Positions 48,528 through 57,319 are shown, counted from the stretch's first letter. The stretch: DNA of 64,000 bases from Enterobacter quasihormaechei (GCF_004331385.1 NZ_SJON01000007.1:124001-188000), one strand, 5' to 3'. The notes: a model not told the origin generated them from the sequence alone. Numbers and translations are program-made.

Positions 48528-51500
48528 GAGGCCTCCGCGCGCATCACCAGCTCTTCGTTGCCAACCCACACCTTGCCGTTTTCAATTTTAACCGGCCAGG
48601 CGCGCACCGCGGGTTCGCCGCTCTCCACCTGACAGCCGTCGCGCAGGCGAATGCGCTGCTTATAAAGTGGCGAAATCACCACCGGTTCACCCGCCGCATC
48701 GCCGAGGATGCCGCGCGAAAGCACGTTCGCGCGGCTGCCCGGTTCCCGATCGTCGAGGGCATAAACGGTTTGACCAAAGCGGAACAGCGCAATCGGCTTG
48801 CGCCCAAGATGCGCGCCGATGCCCGCCTGCTCCGGAATATCGTCGATGCCGCAAATTTCCTGCCAGCGCTTGCTTTCCTCCACGACAGGGTGGTTCACCG
48901 CGGTGCGGAACAGCGCCAGGCGGTCAGGATTGTTAAGGGTGGTTTGCCATTCACACTGGTACGTCTCTACTACCCGGGCCATCTCCTGCTCCAGCTCGTG
49001 GGCGATCCCGAGGCTGTCGTTCAGGATCACCTCACGCAGATAGTCGAGGCCGCCTTCCAGGTTGTCCATCCAGGTACTGGTGCGTTGCAGACGATCTGCC
49101 GTGCGGATATAGAACATCAGGAAGCGGTCGACGGTGCGGATCAGCGTTTCGTCGTCCAGATCGCTGGCGAAAAGATCCGCGTGGCGCGGCTTCATCCCGC
49201 CGTTGCCGCACAGGTAAAGGTTCCAGCCTTTATCCGTGGCAATCACCCCCACGTCCTTGCTCTGCGCCTCTGCGCACTCGCGGGTACAGCCGGAAACCGC
49301 CATTTTAATTTTGTGCGGCGCGCGCAGCCCCTTGTAGCGGTGCTCCAGCCTGACCGCGAGGCCGGTAGAGTCCTGAACGCCGTAGCGGCACCAGGTCGAC
49401 CCGACGCAGGATTTCACCGTGCGCAGGGATTTTCCGTAGGCGTGCCCGGTTTCAAATCCTGCCTCAACCAGCGCCTGCCAGATCTCCGGCAACTGTTCGA
49501 GCGTGGCGCCAAACAGGTCAATACGCTGCCCGCCGGTGATTTTGCTGTAAAGGCTATAGCGTTTCGCAATCTGGCCGATGGCGATCAGCCCGTCGGCGGT
49601 CACTTCACCCGCAGGCATGCGCGGCACGATAGAGTACGTTCCGTCCTTCTGAATATTGGCGAAGTATCGGTCGTTGGTATCCTGCAACGGCAGGTGCGCC
49701 GGTTTGAGCAGATACTCGTTCCAGCAGGAGGCCAGCACGGACCCCACCAGCGGCTTACAGATCTCGCACCCGTGCCCCTGACCGTAGCGGCTGATAAGCT
49801 GGTCGAAGGTTCGGATATGGTTGACGCGCACGAGGTGGTAAATCTCCTGGCGCGAGTACGGGAAGTGTTCGCAGATGTCCTTTTTCACCTCCACGCCCTG
49901 CTCCGCAAGCTGGAACTCCATCACCTGCTTCACCAGCGCGCTACAGCCACCGCAGCCGGTCGCCGCTTTGGTGCACTGCTTAATGGCGCCGAGATCCGTT
50001 GCCCCCGCGCTCACCGCCTGACAAATATCGCCTTTGCTGACGTTATGACACGAACAGATCTGCGCGCTTTCCGGCAGCGCCGCCACGCCCAGCGCTTTCG
50101 GCGCGCTGCCTGACGAAACCGGTAAGATCAGCGTTTCTGGCGCTTTTGGCAGACTGATGCCGTTGAGCATCATCTGCACCAGCGTGGCGTATTCGCTGGC
50201 ATCGCCCACCAGCACGCCGCCTAGCAGAGTTTTGCTGTCGTGGCTGACCACGATTTTTTTGTAGATTTGCTGTGGCCCATGCGTCCACTGGTAGCTTAGC
50301 GCCCCCGGCGTGCGCCCGTGGGCATCCCCAAACGACGCCACGTCCACGCCGAGCAGCTTGAGCTTGGTGCTCATATCCGCACCGGTGAAGCGTTTCTCCT
50401 CACCCGCCAGCACGGCGGCGGCCACGCGCGCCATCTGGTAGCCCGGGGCCACCAGACCAAAGATTTTTCCCTCCCACAGCGCGCATTCACCGATGGCAAA
50501 CACGTTCGGATCGGAGGTCCGGCAGGCGTCGTCAATGCAAATCCCGCCGCGCTCACCGACAGCCAGCCCGCTGCTGCGCGCCAGCGCGTCCTGCGGACGA
50601 ATACCGGCAGAGAAGACCACCATGTCCGTTTCGAGATGTTCACCGTCGGCAAAGCGCAGCACCAGCCCGTCGGGCGTCGAAGCAATTTCCGTGGTGGCTT
50701 TACTGGTGTGAACGCCAACGCCCAGCGCCTCAATTTTCCTGCGCAGCATCGCCGCGCCGTCATTGTCGAGCTGCACCGCCATCAGATTCGGCGCGAACTC
50801 CACCACGTGGGTTTCCAGCCCAAGCTGTTTGAGTGCATTTGCCGCTTCCAGCCCGAGCAGGCCGCCGCCAATCACCACGCCGCGGTGCGAGCCCGCCGCG
50901 TGGGCCGCGATATTGTCCAGGTCGTCAAGGGTGCGGTAGACAAAGCAGCCCGGCAGATCGTTGCCCGGTACCGGCGGCACGAAGGGGTACGAGCCGGTCG
51001 CCAGCACCAGCTTGTCCCAGTGGGTCTCATGGCCGCTGGCGGTACGCACCACGTGCGCTTCACGATCGACCGCGACGATCTGCTGCGACAGGCGCAGCTC
51101 AATGCCGTTGTCGGCAAAGAAATCTCCCTCCACCAGCGAGAGCGAGTCCGCGCTGCGTCCGCCAAAATACTCCGACAGATGCACGCGGTCGTAGGCGGCA
51201 TAGCGCTCTTCGCCAAAGACAACGATCTGATACTGCTGATGCAGATTGCGGTTAACGCAGTCTTCGAGGAACTGATGGCCGACCATACCGTGCCCAACCA
51301 CCACCAGAGTAGGTTTTGTCATAGCGTTCTGTCCTGCAACCTGCGGTTGCGTTGTGAAACGATCGAACAGCCAGTCCGCGTGTGCGGGCGCAGCCGTTGC
51401 CAGTAAATCGGTAAATGTCGCCGCGCTGCGGCAGTCGCCCATCAGCAGCACGCCAGCCAGCGCCCCGCGATGGATCAGTAAACGACGATAGTGGCGGGTC

Positions 51501-52510
51501 AGCGGATCCCATGAGCTCCAGACCACATCGTCCGCGCGCGCCGTGGCGCGACCGAGGCTAAACAGCTCCACGCCGGTCACCTTTAGGCGCACGCCGTTGT
51601 CAGTCAGGGTAAAGGGCGCGGTAACGTCACCGGCGAGGCGCGCGGCGAGGATGTCCGCCTGCGCCAGACAGGGGGCGACCAGGCCAAACGTCTGACCGTC
51701 AATTTCGCAGCACTCGCCAATGGCGTAGATATTCGCCACGGAGGTTTGCATCTGCTGATCCACCACAATGCCGCGCACGCAGCGAATGCCACTGGCCCGC
51801 GCCAGCGCAACGTTGGGCTGCACGCCAGTCGCCAGTACCACGCGCGCGGCGTCGACGCGGCGTCCACTGAGCAGCGTCACGCTATTCGCGTTGATCGCCG
51901 CGATGCCGGAGGCGAGTTCACAGCGCACGCCCCGCTCCGCCAGCGCCTCTTCCAGCAGCATGCTCGCCTGCTGGTCAAGCTGCTGCTCCATCAGCCACGG
52001 GCCGCGATGCACAAGCGTGACGTTGTCACCTGAAAGGGCCAGCGCGGCCGCCGCCTCCACGCCGAGCACCCCGCCGCCCAACACGACTGCCGGTCCGGAG
52101 ATGTTCTGAATGGCGCAGGTCTCTGCCAGGGTGCGAAAGGTAAACACGTGCGGCGCGTCGCCGCCGGGGATCGGCGGCACAACAGGTCTCGACCCGGTGG
52201 CAAACACCAGCGCATCCCAGCTCAGCGTGCGGGCGGTGGTACGCACTTCATGCGCGTTCAGGTCAACGCCGAGCGCCGTTTCTCCTCGCAGCACCGTCAC
52301 GTCTCGTGCCGTATACCAGCCTTCATCGTGCAGACAGAGGTGCTCCGCCTGCTTTTCTCCGCCGAGAACCGGTGAGAGCTGGATGCGGTTATAGGCGTGC
52401 TGCGGCTCGTCACCGATTACCGTAATCGCAACGCGACCGGGAGCACGCTCGGTCAGCGAAGCAATCAGCCGGGTTGCCGCCATACCATTACCGATAATGA
52501 CCAGTCGCAT
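48524..52510 (-). CDS. nasB: Fused NasC-NasB: NADH oxidoreductase module plus assimilatory nitrite reductase (siroheme)
   Basis: 1328-residue cytoplasmic protein. Residues 1-396 resemble NasC, the FAD/NAD(P)H electron-transfer subunit for NasA (MRLVIIGNGMAATRLI). A second start-like ATG is codon 397 (51322), where a complete NirB-type nitrite reductase begins: FAD/NAD domain, BFD [2Fe-2S] near 817 (ICSCHNVSKGDICQAV), siroheme/[4Fe-4S] half (CVGSTWCRYG near 1035, SGCTRECAEAQ), and a NirD-like C-terminal domain without Rieske ligands. In Klebsiella nasC and nasB are separate. Here the junction has no stop, but an ATGA at 51322-51319 would provide one after a one-base shift. Internal initiation at 51322 (AGGA upstream) may also yield free NasB. 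Confidence 0.9.
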   Translation of the reverse strand: MRLVIIGNGMAATRLIASLTERAPGRVAITVIGDEPQHAYNRIQLSPVLGGEKQAEHLCLHDEGWYTARDVTVLRGETALGVDLNAHEVRTTARTLSWDALVFATGSRPVVPPIPGGDAPHVFTFRTLAETCAIQNISGPAVVLGGGVLGVEAAAALALSGDNVTLVHRGPWLMEQQLDQQASMLLEEALAERGVRCELASGIAAINANSVTLLSGRRVDAARVVLATGVQPNVALARASGIRCVRGIVVDQQMQTSVANIYAIGECCEIDGQTFGLVAPCLAQADILAARLAGDVTAPFTLTDNGVRLKVTGVELFSLGRATARADDVVWSSWDPLTRHYRRLLIHRGALAGVLLMGDCRSAATFTDLLATAAPAHADWLFDRFTTQPQVAGQNAMTKPTLVVVGHGMVGHQFLEDCVNRNLHQQYQIVVFGEERYAAYDRVHLSEYFGGRSADSLSLVEGDFFADNGIELRLSQQIVAVDREAHVVRTASGHETHWDKLVLATGSYPFVPPVPGNDLPGCFVYRTLDDLDNIAAHAAGSHRGVVIGGGLLGLEAANALKQLGLETHVVEFAPNLMAVQLDNDGAAMLRRKIEALGVGVHTSKATTEIASTPDGLVLRFADGEHLETDMVVFSAGIRPQDALARSSGLAVGERGGICIDDACRTSDPNVFAIGECALWEGKIFGLVAPGYQMARVAAAVLAGEEKRFTGADMSTKLKLLGVDVASFGDAHGRTPGALSYQWTHGPQQIYKKIVVSHDSKTLLGGVLVGDASEYATLVQMMLNGISLPKAPETLILPVSSGSAPKALGVAALPESAQICSCHNVSKGDICQAVSAGATDLGAIKQCTKAATGCGGCSALVKQVMEFQLAEQGVEVKKDICEHFPYSRQEIYHLVRVNHIRTFDQLISRYGQGHGCEICKPLVGSVLASCWNEYLLKPAHLPLQDTNDRYFANIQKDGTYSIVPRMPAGEVTADGLIAIGQIAKRYSLYSKITGGQRIDLFGATLEQLPEIWQALVEAGFETGHAYGKSLRTVKSCVGSTWCRYGVQDSTGLAVRLEHRYKGLRAPHKIKMAVSGCTRECAEAQSKDVGVIATDKGWNLYLCGNGGMKPRHADLFASDLDDETLIRTVDRFLMFYIRTADRLQRTSTWMDNLEGGLDYLREVILNDSLGIAHELEQEMARVVETYQCEWQTTLNNPDRLALFRTAVNHPVVEESKRWQEICGIDDIPEQAGIGAHLGRKPIALFRFGQTVYALDDREPGSRANVLSRGILGDAAGEPVVISPLYKQRIRLRDGCQVESGEPAVRAWPVKIENGKVWVGNEELVMRAEAS

Positions 52511-52522
52511 CGTGCCTCCTCG

Positions 52523-53311
52523 TTATGCCGCTTTCGGCTGTTTTTCGTAGAGGAAATGGAGAATTTGCTGACGCATGTGGTGATAGCGGCCGTCGTCCGC
52601 CAGCTGCACCCGGTTGCGCGGGCGCGGCAGATCGACGCGCAGGATCTCGCCCACGGTGGCCGCCGGGCCGTTGGTCATCATCAGCACCCGGTCAGAAAGC
52701 AGCACCGCCTCGTCCACGTCGTGGGTGATGAGCACAATGGTGGTGTTCAGCGCCTGCTGGATCTGCATTACTGAGTCCTGCAAATGGGCTCGCGTCAGGG
52801 CATCCAGCGCGCCAAACGGCTCATCCATCAGCAGCACTTTGGGTTTCATCGCCAGCGCCCGGGCAATCCCCACGCGCTGCTTCATGCCGCCGGAGATCTC
52901 CCCGGGGCGCTTATGCAGCGCGTGGCCCATCTGCACGCGGTCGAGGTTGTGCTCAATCCACTCTTTGCGCTCGGCCTTGCTCATGGTGTGACGGAAGACC
53001 TGATCCACCGCCAGCGCCACGTTGTCGAAGCAGGTTAACCACGGCAGCAGCGAATGATTCTGGAACACCACCGCGCGCTCGGGCCCCGGCCCGGCGATTT
53101 CGCGGTTGTCGCAAATCAGTCCGCCTTCCGTAGGCAGCGCGATCCCGGCGATCAGGTTTAACAGCGTCGACTTGCCGCAGCCGGAGTGACCAATCAGACT
53201 GACGGTTTCGCCCTCGAGGATATCGAAAGAGACGTTTTGCAGCGCCAGAAACTCGCCGCTGGCAGTGGAAAAACGCTGGCTCACTGCCTGGACCTGAATT
53301 AACGGTTTCAT
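52523..53311 (-). CDS. nasD: Nitrate ABC transporter ATP-binding protein
   Basis: ATPase of the high-affinity nitrate importer NasFED (NrtD/TauB type). It has 262 residues. Walker A is GHSGCGKST (about 37-45), the ABC signature ISGGMKQRVGIARAL, Walker B VLLMDEP, and the switch histidine ITHDVDEA. It has no extra C-terminal NrtC-like domain. It is 12 bp upstream of nasB and 9 bp downstream of nasE, inside the nas operon. Confidence 0.93.
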   Translation of the reverse strand: MKPLIQVQAVSQRFSTASGEFLALQNVSFDILEGETVSLIGHSGCGKSTLLNLIAGIALPTEGGLICDNREIAGPGPERAVVFQNHSLLPWLTCFDNVALAVDQVFRHTMSKAERKEWIEHNLDRVQMGHALHKRPGEISGGMKQRVGIARALAMKPKVLLMDEPFGALDALTRAHLQDSVMQIQQALNTTIVLITHDVDEAVLLSDRVLMMTNGPAATVGEILRVDLPRPRNRVQLADDGRYHHMRQQILHFLYEKQPKAA

Positions 53312-53320
53312 CTTTGCTCC

Positions 53321-54199
53321 TTATTTTTCCTGCCAGCTAAAGCGACGGGCGATCAGCATCAGCCCTTGCTCCAGCAGCAACCCGACCACGCCAATGATGA
53401 CGATGGCGATGAGAATGTTTTCAACGTTGAGGTTGTTCCACTCGTTCCAGATCCAGAAGCCAATGCCCAGGCCCCCGGTGAGCATCTCGGCGGCGACAAT
53501 CACCAGCCAGGCAATGCCGATGGAGAGGCGTACCCCGGTCAGCACCGCAGGCAGCACGGCGGGAAAAAGAATGCGACGCATGATGGTCCACTCGGAGAGT
53601 TGCAGCACGCGGGCCACGTTCAGGTAGTCCTGCGGAATGCGGCGCACCCCTTCGGCGGTGTTTATGACCATTGGCCAGATGGAGCAGATAAAAATGGTCC
53701 AGCTCGATGCCGGCTCCGCCTTCTGGAACAACAGCAGGCCGATGGGCAGCCAGGCCAGTGGGCTGACCGGGCGCAGGAGCGCGATCAGCGGGTTAAACAT
53801 GCGTGAGAAAAAGGTGAAGCGGCCAATCAAAAAGCCCAGCGGGATGCCCGCCAGCGCCGCCAGGCCAAAACCGATGGCGACGCGCTGCAACGACGCAAGC
53901 ACGTTCCAGCCGATGCCCATATCGTTTGGCCCGTCGCGATAAAACGGATCGGCGAACAGGGTTATGGCCGAATCAAGCGTGCTGAGCGGCGTCGGAAAGC
54001 CTTTACTGCTCATCGCTGCCAGCTGCCAGAGCATCACCAGCAGCCCGAGACCGAGCAGCGCCGGGATGACGCGCTGTAAAAAATCGTTCATCCGGCGCGC
54101 AAAGGCGGGCGTGCGGCGGCGAACCTGTAACGGAGGCAGGACAATCACTTCCCCGCTCTCTGACGTCTCTTGTGGTTTCCTATTTTGCAGATGCGGCAT
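53321..54199 (-). CDS. nasE: Nitrate ABC transporter permease
   Basis: Inner-membrane permease of the nitrate importer, 292 residues, of the NrtB/SsuC family. A cytoplasmic basic N-terminus precedes about six membrane segments (the first is VIPALLGLGLLVMLWQLAA). The permease loop RRIPQDYLNVARVLQLSEWTIMRRILFPAVLP carries the expected EAA-type position. It probably dimerises and works with NasD and NasF. It starts 2 bp after the nasF stop. Confidence 0.93.
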   Translation of the reverse strand: MPHLQNRKPQETSESGEVIVLPPLQVRRRTPAFARRMNDFLQRVIPALLGLGLLVMLWQLAAMSSKGFPTPLSTLDSAITLFADPFYRDGPNDMGIGWNVLASLQRVAIGFGLAALAGIPLGFLIGRFTFFSRMFNPLIALLRPVSPLAWLPIGLLLFQKAEPASSWTIFICSIWPMVINTAEGVRRIPQDYLNVARVLQLSEWTIMRRILFPAVLPAVLTGVRLSIGIAWLVIVAAEMLTGGLGIGFWIWNEWNNLNVENILIAIVIIGVVGLLLEQGLMLIARRFSWQEK

Positions 54200-54201
54200 A
54201 A

Positions 54202-55449
54202 TCAGGCCCCTTTACGGTGAATGGCGAAGCGGTTGGCGTATCCTTCCGGATCGGTGCCGTTCCAGACGGTGCCGTCCATCAGGGTGCTGCTGCGATACGG
54301 TGATGACGGTGTGGACATGCCGCCCACGGCGGTAGCGGCATCCTGCCAGACCGCGGTCTGGTTAATGCGCTGCGCGATGCCCGCGTAGTCCGGCGCGGCT
54401 TTGAGCAAGCCCCAGCGGCGGAACTGGGTTAAGAACCACATCCCGTCGGAGAGGTACGGGTAGCTCACGGCCCCCTCGTTGAAGAAGCGGATCGGGTGCG
54501 CATCCTGCCAGCGCTGGCCCAGGCCGTTGTCGTACTCGCCGAGCATGCGTCCGGTGAGGTACTGTTCCTTGCAGTTCAGCCAGGCGCGGCGAGAGAGGAT
54601 TTGCGCGGTTTCACGTTTGTTTTCCGCCGACGCGTCGATCCACCGCGCGGCTTCCATTACGGCGCTTACCAGCGCCCGCGCGGTGTGCGGATTTTTCGCC
54701 ACCCAGTCGCGGCGGGTGCCGAGAATTTTTTCCGGGTGATCGGCCCAGATGGACTGCGACGTGGCGGCGGTAAAGCCGATGCGGTCGTTAATCGCCCGCG
54801 CGTTCCACGGCTCGCCGACGCAAAACCCGACCATGTTGCCGATGCGCATGTTCATTACCATCTGCGGTGGCGGCACCACCACGGTGCGGACGTCGTCAAA
54901 GGGATTGATGCCCGCGCTGGCCAGCCAGTAGTAGAGCCACATGGCGTGGGTCCCCGTCGGGAAGGTATGCGCGAAGGTGTAGGTTCCCGGCGCCTGCTGG
55001 CCGATCAGCTTTTTCAGCCCGTCGAGGTCACGAACGCCCTTCTCCGCCAGATCGCCTGAAAGCGTGATGGCCTGGCCGTTCTGGTTAAGGGTCATCAGGT
55101 TCGCCATCTGGTGTGGCTTGCCCGCGATCCCCAGCTCCAGCCCGTACAGCAGGCCGTACAGAATGTGCGCGGCGTCCAGTTCGCCCGCCACCAGCTTGTC
55201 GCGCACCGCCGCCCAGCTCGCCTCTTTGGTCGGCACAATGGTAATGCCATGCTTTTTATCGAACCCCTTCAGGGCCGCGATAACCACTGGCGCGCAGTCG
55301 GTCAGGGGAATAAACCCGATACGCACGGTATCCTGCTCTGGCTTATCTGACCCCGCCGCCCACGCGGCCTGCATGACACCCGGCAACAGCATCGCGCCAC
55401 TCGCCAGTAGGCTGGCCTGCAATAACCGCCGTCTCGACAAATCCGCCAT
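54202..55449 (-). CDS. nasF: Periplasmic nitrate-binding protein of the ABC importer
   Basis: Substrate-binding component for nitrate (NrtA family). From ATG 55449 it has 415 residues; the longer frame to 55548 would cross the leader terminator. The N-terminus has a twin-arginine signal, LSRRRLLQASLLASGAMLLPG, with cleavage near AWA-AG, so it is probably exported folded by Tat. Nitrate-pocket family sequences include GIIPLTDCAPVVIAALKG-type strands (read GFIPLTDCAPVVIA). It is the first gene of the nas operon, preceded by an antitermination leader and a sigma-54-type promoter. Confidence 0.93.
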   Translation of the reverse strand: MADLSRRRLLQASLLASGAMLLPGVMQAAWAAGSDKPEQDTVRIGFIPLTDCAPVVIAALKGFDKKHGITIVPTKEASWAAVRDKLVAGELDAAHILYGLLYGLELGIAGKPHQMANLMTLNQNGQAITLSGDLAEKGVRDLDGLKKLIGQQAPGTYTFAHTFPTGTHAMWLYYWLASAGINPFDDVRTVVVPPPQMVMNMRIGNMVGFCVGEPWNARAINDRIGFTAATSQSIWADHPEKILGTRRDWVAKNPHTARALVSAVMEAARWIDASAENKRETAQILSRRAWLNCKEQYLTGRMLGEYDNGLGQRWQDAHPIRFFNEGAVSYPYLSDGMWFLTQFRRWGLLKAAPDYAGIAQRINQTAVWQDAATAVGGMSTPSSPYRSSTLMDGTVWNGTDPEGYANRFAIHRKGA

Positions 55450-55470
55450 AATCGCTCCTGAAAAAAAGCA

Positions 55471-55512
55471 AAAAAAAAAGCGCCCGACGGTGCTGAAGCA
55501 CCGCTGGACGCC
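55471..55512 (-). terminator. nasF leader intrinsic terminator (antitermination target)
   Basis: On the minus strand GGCGTCC-AGCGGTGC ... GCACCGT-CGGGCGC forms a strong stem with a small loop, followed by nine T residues, 21 bp before the nasF ATG. A terminator inside a leader implies conditional readthrough. Its 5' arm overlaps the second hexaloop hairpin, so the two folds exclude each other. Confidence 0.9.
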
Positions 55513-55552
55513 TTTATCCCGAAGACGCATGCACCGCCGTTGGCGCATCGTC
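55506..55552 (-). promoter_or_regulatory. Two-hairpin ANTAR recognition element (NasR site) in the nasF leader
   Basis: Minus strand 55552-55524 folds as GACG-AUGCGCC [AACGGC] GGUGCAU-(G)-CGUC; 55520-55506 folds as GGGAU [AAAGGC] GUCC. Both loops are hexamers with A at position 1 and G at position 4, the known ANTAR-binding signature, and share AANGGC. The linker is 3 nt. The second hairpin uses the bases GGCGUCC that also start the terminator, so NasR binding should block termination when nitrate is present. Confidence 0.8.
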
Positions 55553-55572
55553 AGAAATGGTTAATCTGTTAA

Positions 55573-55588
55573 TGCAAAGGTGATGCCA
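55573..55588 (-). promoter_or_regulatory. Sigma-54-type promoter of the nas operon
   Basis: Minus strand TGGCAT-CACCT-TTGCA matches TGGCAC-N5-TTGCA with one change, with GG and GC 10 bases apart. Transcription would start near 55562, giving a leader of about 112 nt. A possible NtrC site, TGCACGATCGGTGGGCA (minus strand, 55677-55661), is centred about 107 bp upstream. Its first half is perfect and the second is degenerate. Confidence 0.75.
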
Positions 55589-55678
55589 GCTTTTAATCCC
55601 TTGTTTTTCAGGCTTTACTTCGCCTGAATGTGATTTGACGCACTCTAAACAGGCAGAAAATGCCCACCGATCGTGCAA

Positions 55679-56860
55679 CTACTCCTTAGGGATGACTGGC
55701 CAGAGGTTCTTGACGGTGAGCAGCGCACGGGCGATATCCACCATGCGCTGGTTTTTATCCATCGCCATTTTTCGCAGAGCAGTCCACGCCTGCTCTTCGC
55801 TCATATTCTGGTGAGCAATCAGTACGCTTTTGGCTTTGTCGATGGTCTTCCGCTCTTCCAGCGTATCGCGCAGCGAGGCAAGCTGGCGGGACAACTGTTC
55901 TATCTCGCGCGCCTGCTGGCGCACCAGCGTAAGCAGAGGTTTATCCGGGTAAGGCGCGAGAGGTTCATCGGGATCGCTTAACCGGCCGCGGCCGTCCTCG
56001 CTGCGAAGACGTTCCTCCACCGTCAGCATCAGATCGGCGATCATCCCCTCCTCGAGCGTGCGCAGATGCTCAAGGCGGCTTGTCTGTAAGGTAAACCACG
56101 TCAGCGCGACGTTACCGCCGTTAGCACCGGGCTGGCGGGTACAGGCCACGCGTCTCAGCTGCTCGGTTTCCAGGCCCGGCAGGCAGTTCTGGGCAAACGC
56201 CTCCTGCACCCCGGCGCGGCTGTGAGAAAGAAAGATGTCGAAGCAGGCCTGCTGCCCGTCGATCCGGTCCACCAGCCTCTGGCGGGTTTCATCATCAAAA
56301 AACCCCAGGGTAAAACCAATTGCCCCCAGCGCGCGCTCCTGCCCCACCAGCTCTTTGCCCTGCATCAGGCTAAAAAGCGCGACGAAACGGCCCGCAATGT
56401 GCGGATCGTCAATGCTGTCATTGAGCTGCGGGACGATACTGAGCAGATGGCGAAGCATCCGGCTGTAGTGCTCCATCGCCTGAGGAGCGGTAATACTCTG
56501 CTGCGTCACGCCCTCGCGAAGGGCCGACAGCGTCTCCAGACATTGCAGCGCAACGGCGATGCGTTCACAGACGGCACTTCCCGGCAGCGACGCCTGGCCA
56601 TTCAGCAAGGTAAGCAATACCGCCAGGTTTTCATCCACCAGCCCCCGGCTGGCTTTGCATTCCGGGGCATACAGTTTGCCCTGCGAGCAAAGCCAGACGT
56701 TTGACGCGCCGCGCTCACACTGTAGCATATGCACCAGCTGGCTAATGCTGTTCACCAGCTCTCCCAGCTGCGCAAGTCTGCTGAGCTGTTCCCTGCGCTG
56801 ATATGTTGCGCGCTGGAACCATTCGGTTGCGCCGGGCAAACGGCCAGTGATTGTCGTCAT
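55679..56860 (-). CDS. nasR: NasR, nitrate- and nitrite-responsive transcription antiterminator (NIT-ANTAR)
   Basis: Cytoplasmic RNA-binding regulator that senses nitrate and lets polymerase pass the nasF leader terminator. From ATG 56860 (MTTITGRLPGATEWF) it has 393 residues, the length of Klebsiella NasR; the extension to 57145 crosses ychN. The N-terminal NIT sensor domain (about 30-290) is helical, including LVHMLQCERGASNVWL with its conserved arginine. The C-terminal ANTAR domain (about 325-385) includes KTIDKAKSVLIAHQNMSEEQAWTALRKMAMD. It is upstream of nasF with 116 bp between stop and leader start, probably its own transcription unit. Confidence 0.94.
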   Translation of the reverse strand: MTTITGRLPGATEWFQRATYQRREQLSRLAQLGELVNSISQLVHMLQCERGASNVWLCSQGKLYAPECKASRGLVDENLAVLLTLLNGQASLPGSAVCERIAVALQCLETLSALREGVTQQSITAPQAMEHYSRMLRHLLSIVPQLNDSIDDPHIAGRFVALFSLMQGKELVGQERALGAIGFTLGFFDDETRQRLVDRIDGQQACFDIFLSHSRAGVQEAFAQNCLPGLETEQLRRVACTRQPGANGGNVALTWFTLQTSRLEHLRTLEEGMIADLMLTVEERLRSEDGRGRLSDPDEPLAPYPDKPLLTLVRQQAREIEQLSRQLASLRDTLEERKTIDKAKSVLIAHQNMSEEQAWTALRKMAMDKNQRMVDIARALLTVKNLWPVIPKE

Positions 56861-56932
56861 CTTCTCTCTCCCGGATCGGTCATCTCCGCTGAGATAAGCA
56901 ATTTTCGTGCCTTTAAAAGAACAGGAGTCAAC

Positions 56933-57286
56933 ATGCAAAAAATCGTTATCGTCGCCAACGGGGCGGCCTACGGCAGCGAATCCCTCTTCAACAGCTTGCG
57001 TCTGGCGATCGCCCTGCGCGAAAAAGAGAGCGAAACCGATTTGCGGCTGTTTTTGATGTCGGATGCGGTCACTGCGGGGCTGAAAGGACAGAAACCGGCT
57101 GAAGGCTACAACATTCAGCAGATGCTGGAGATCCTCACGGCGCAAGATGTGCCAGTCAAACTGTGTAAAACCTGCACGGACGGGCGCGGCATTACCGGGC
57201 TACCGCTGATTGATGGGGTTCAGATCGGCACGCTGCCTGAGCTTGCCGAGTGGACGCTGGCTGCGGACAAGGTGTTAACTTTTTAA
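56933..57286 (+). CDS. ychN: YchN, DsrE/DsrF-like sulfur-relay-fold protein
   Basis: Small cytoplasmic protein of 117 residues, equal in length to E. coli YchN. The fold is shared with DsrE/TusD sulfurtransferases. Cysteines in KLCKTCTDGRG (about residues 77-87) are candidates for sulfur transfer. Its reaction is unknown. ACAGGAGTCAAC precedes the ATG at 56933. It is divergent from nasR and convergent with chaC. Confidence 0.95.
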   Translation: MQKIVIVANGAAYGSESLFNSLRLAIALREKESETDLRLFLMSDAVTAGLKGQKPAEGYNIQQMLEILTAQDVPVKLCKTCTDGRGITGLPLIDGVQIGTLPELAEWTLAADKVLTF

Positions 57287-57297
57287 GGCGAGCAGTG

Positions 57298-57319
57298 GAC
57301 GCCCGTTCAGCCGGGCGTC
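57298..57319. terminator. Hairpin between ychN and chaC
   Basis: Perfect 8-bp stem GACGCCCG / CGGGCGTC with a 6-base loop, without a U tract on either side. It lies between two convergent stops and may serve both. Confidence 0.5.

Noticed and set aside
47301..51406. Long plus-strand ORFs (443, 447 and 362 codons) antisense to nasA and nasB
   Set aside because: Both nas genes are clearly coding on the minus strand with intact cofactor motifs; the opposite frames are composition artefacts.
56861..57145. Extended nasR reading frame with 95 extra N-terminal residues
   Set aside because: The extension is antisense to ychN; the start at 56860 gives the known 393-residue length.
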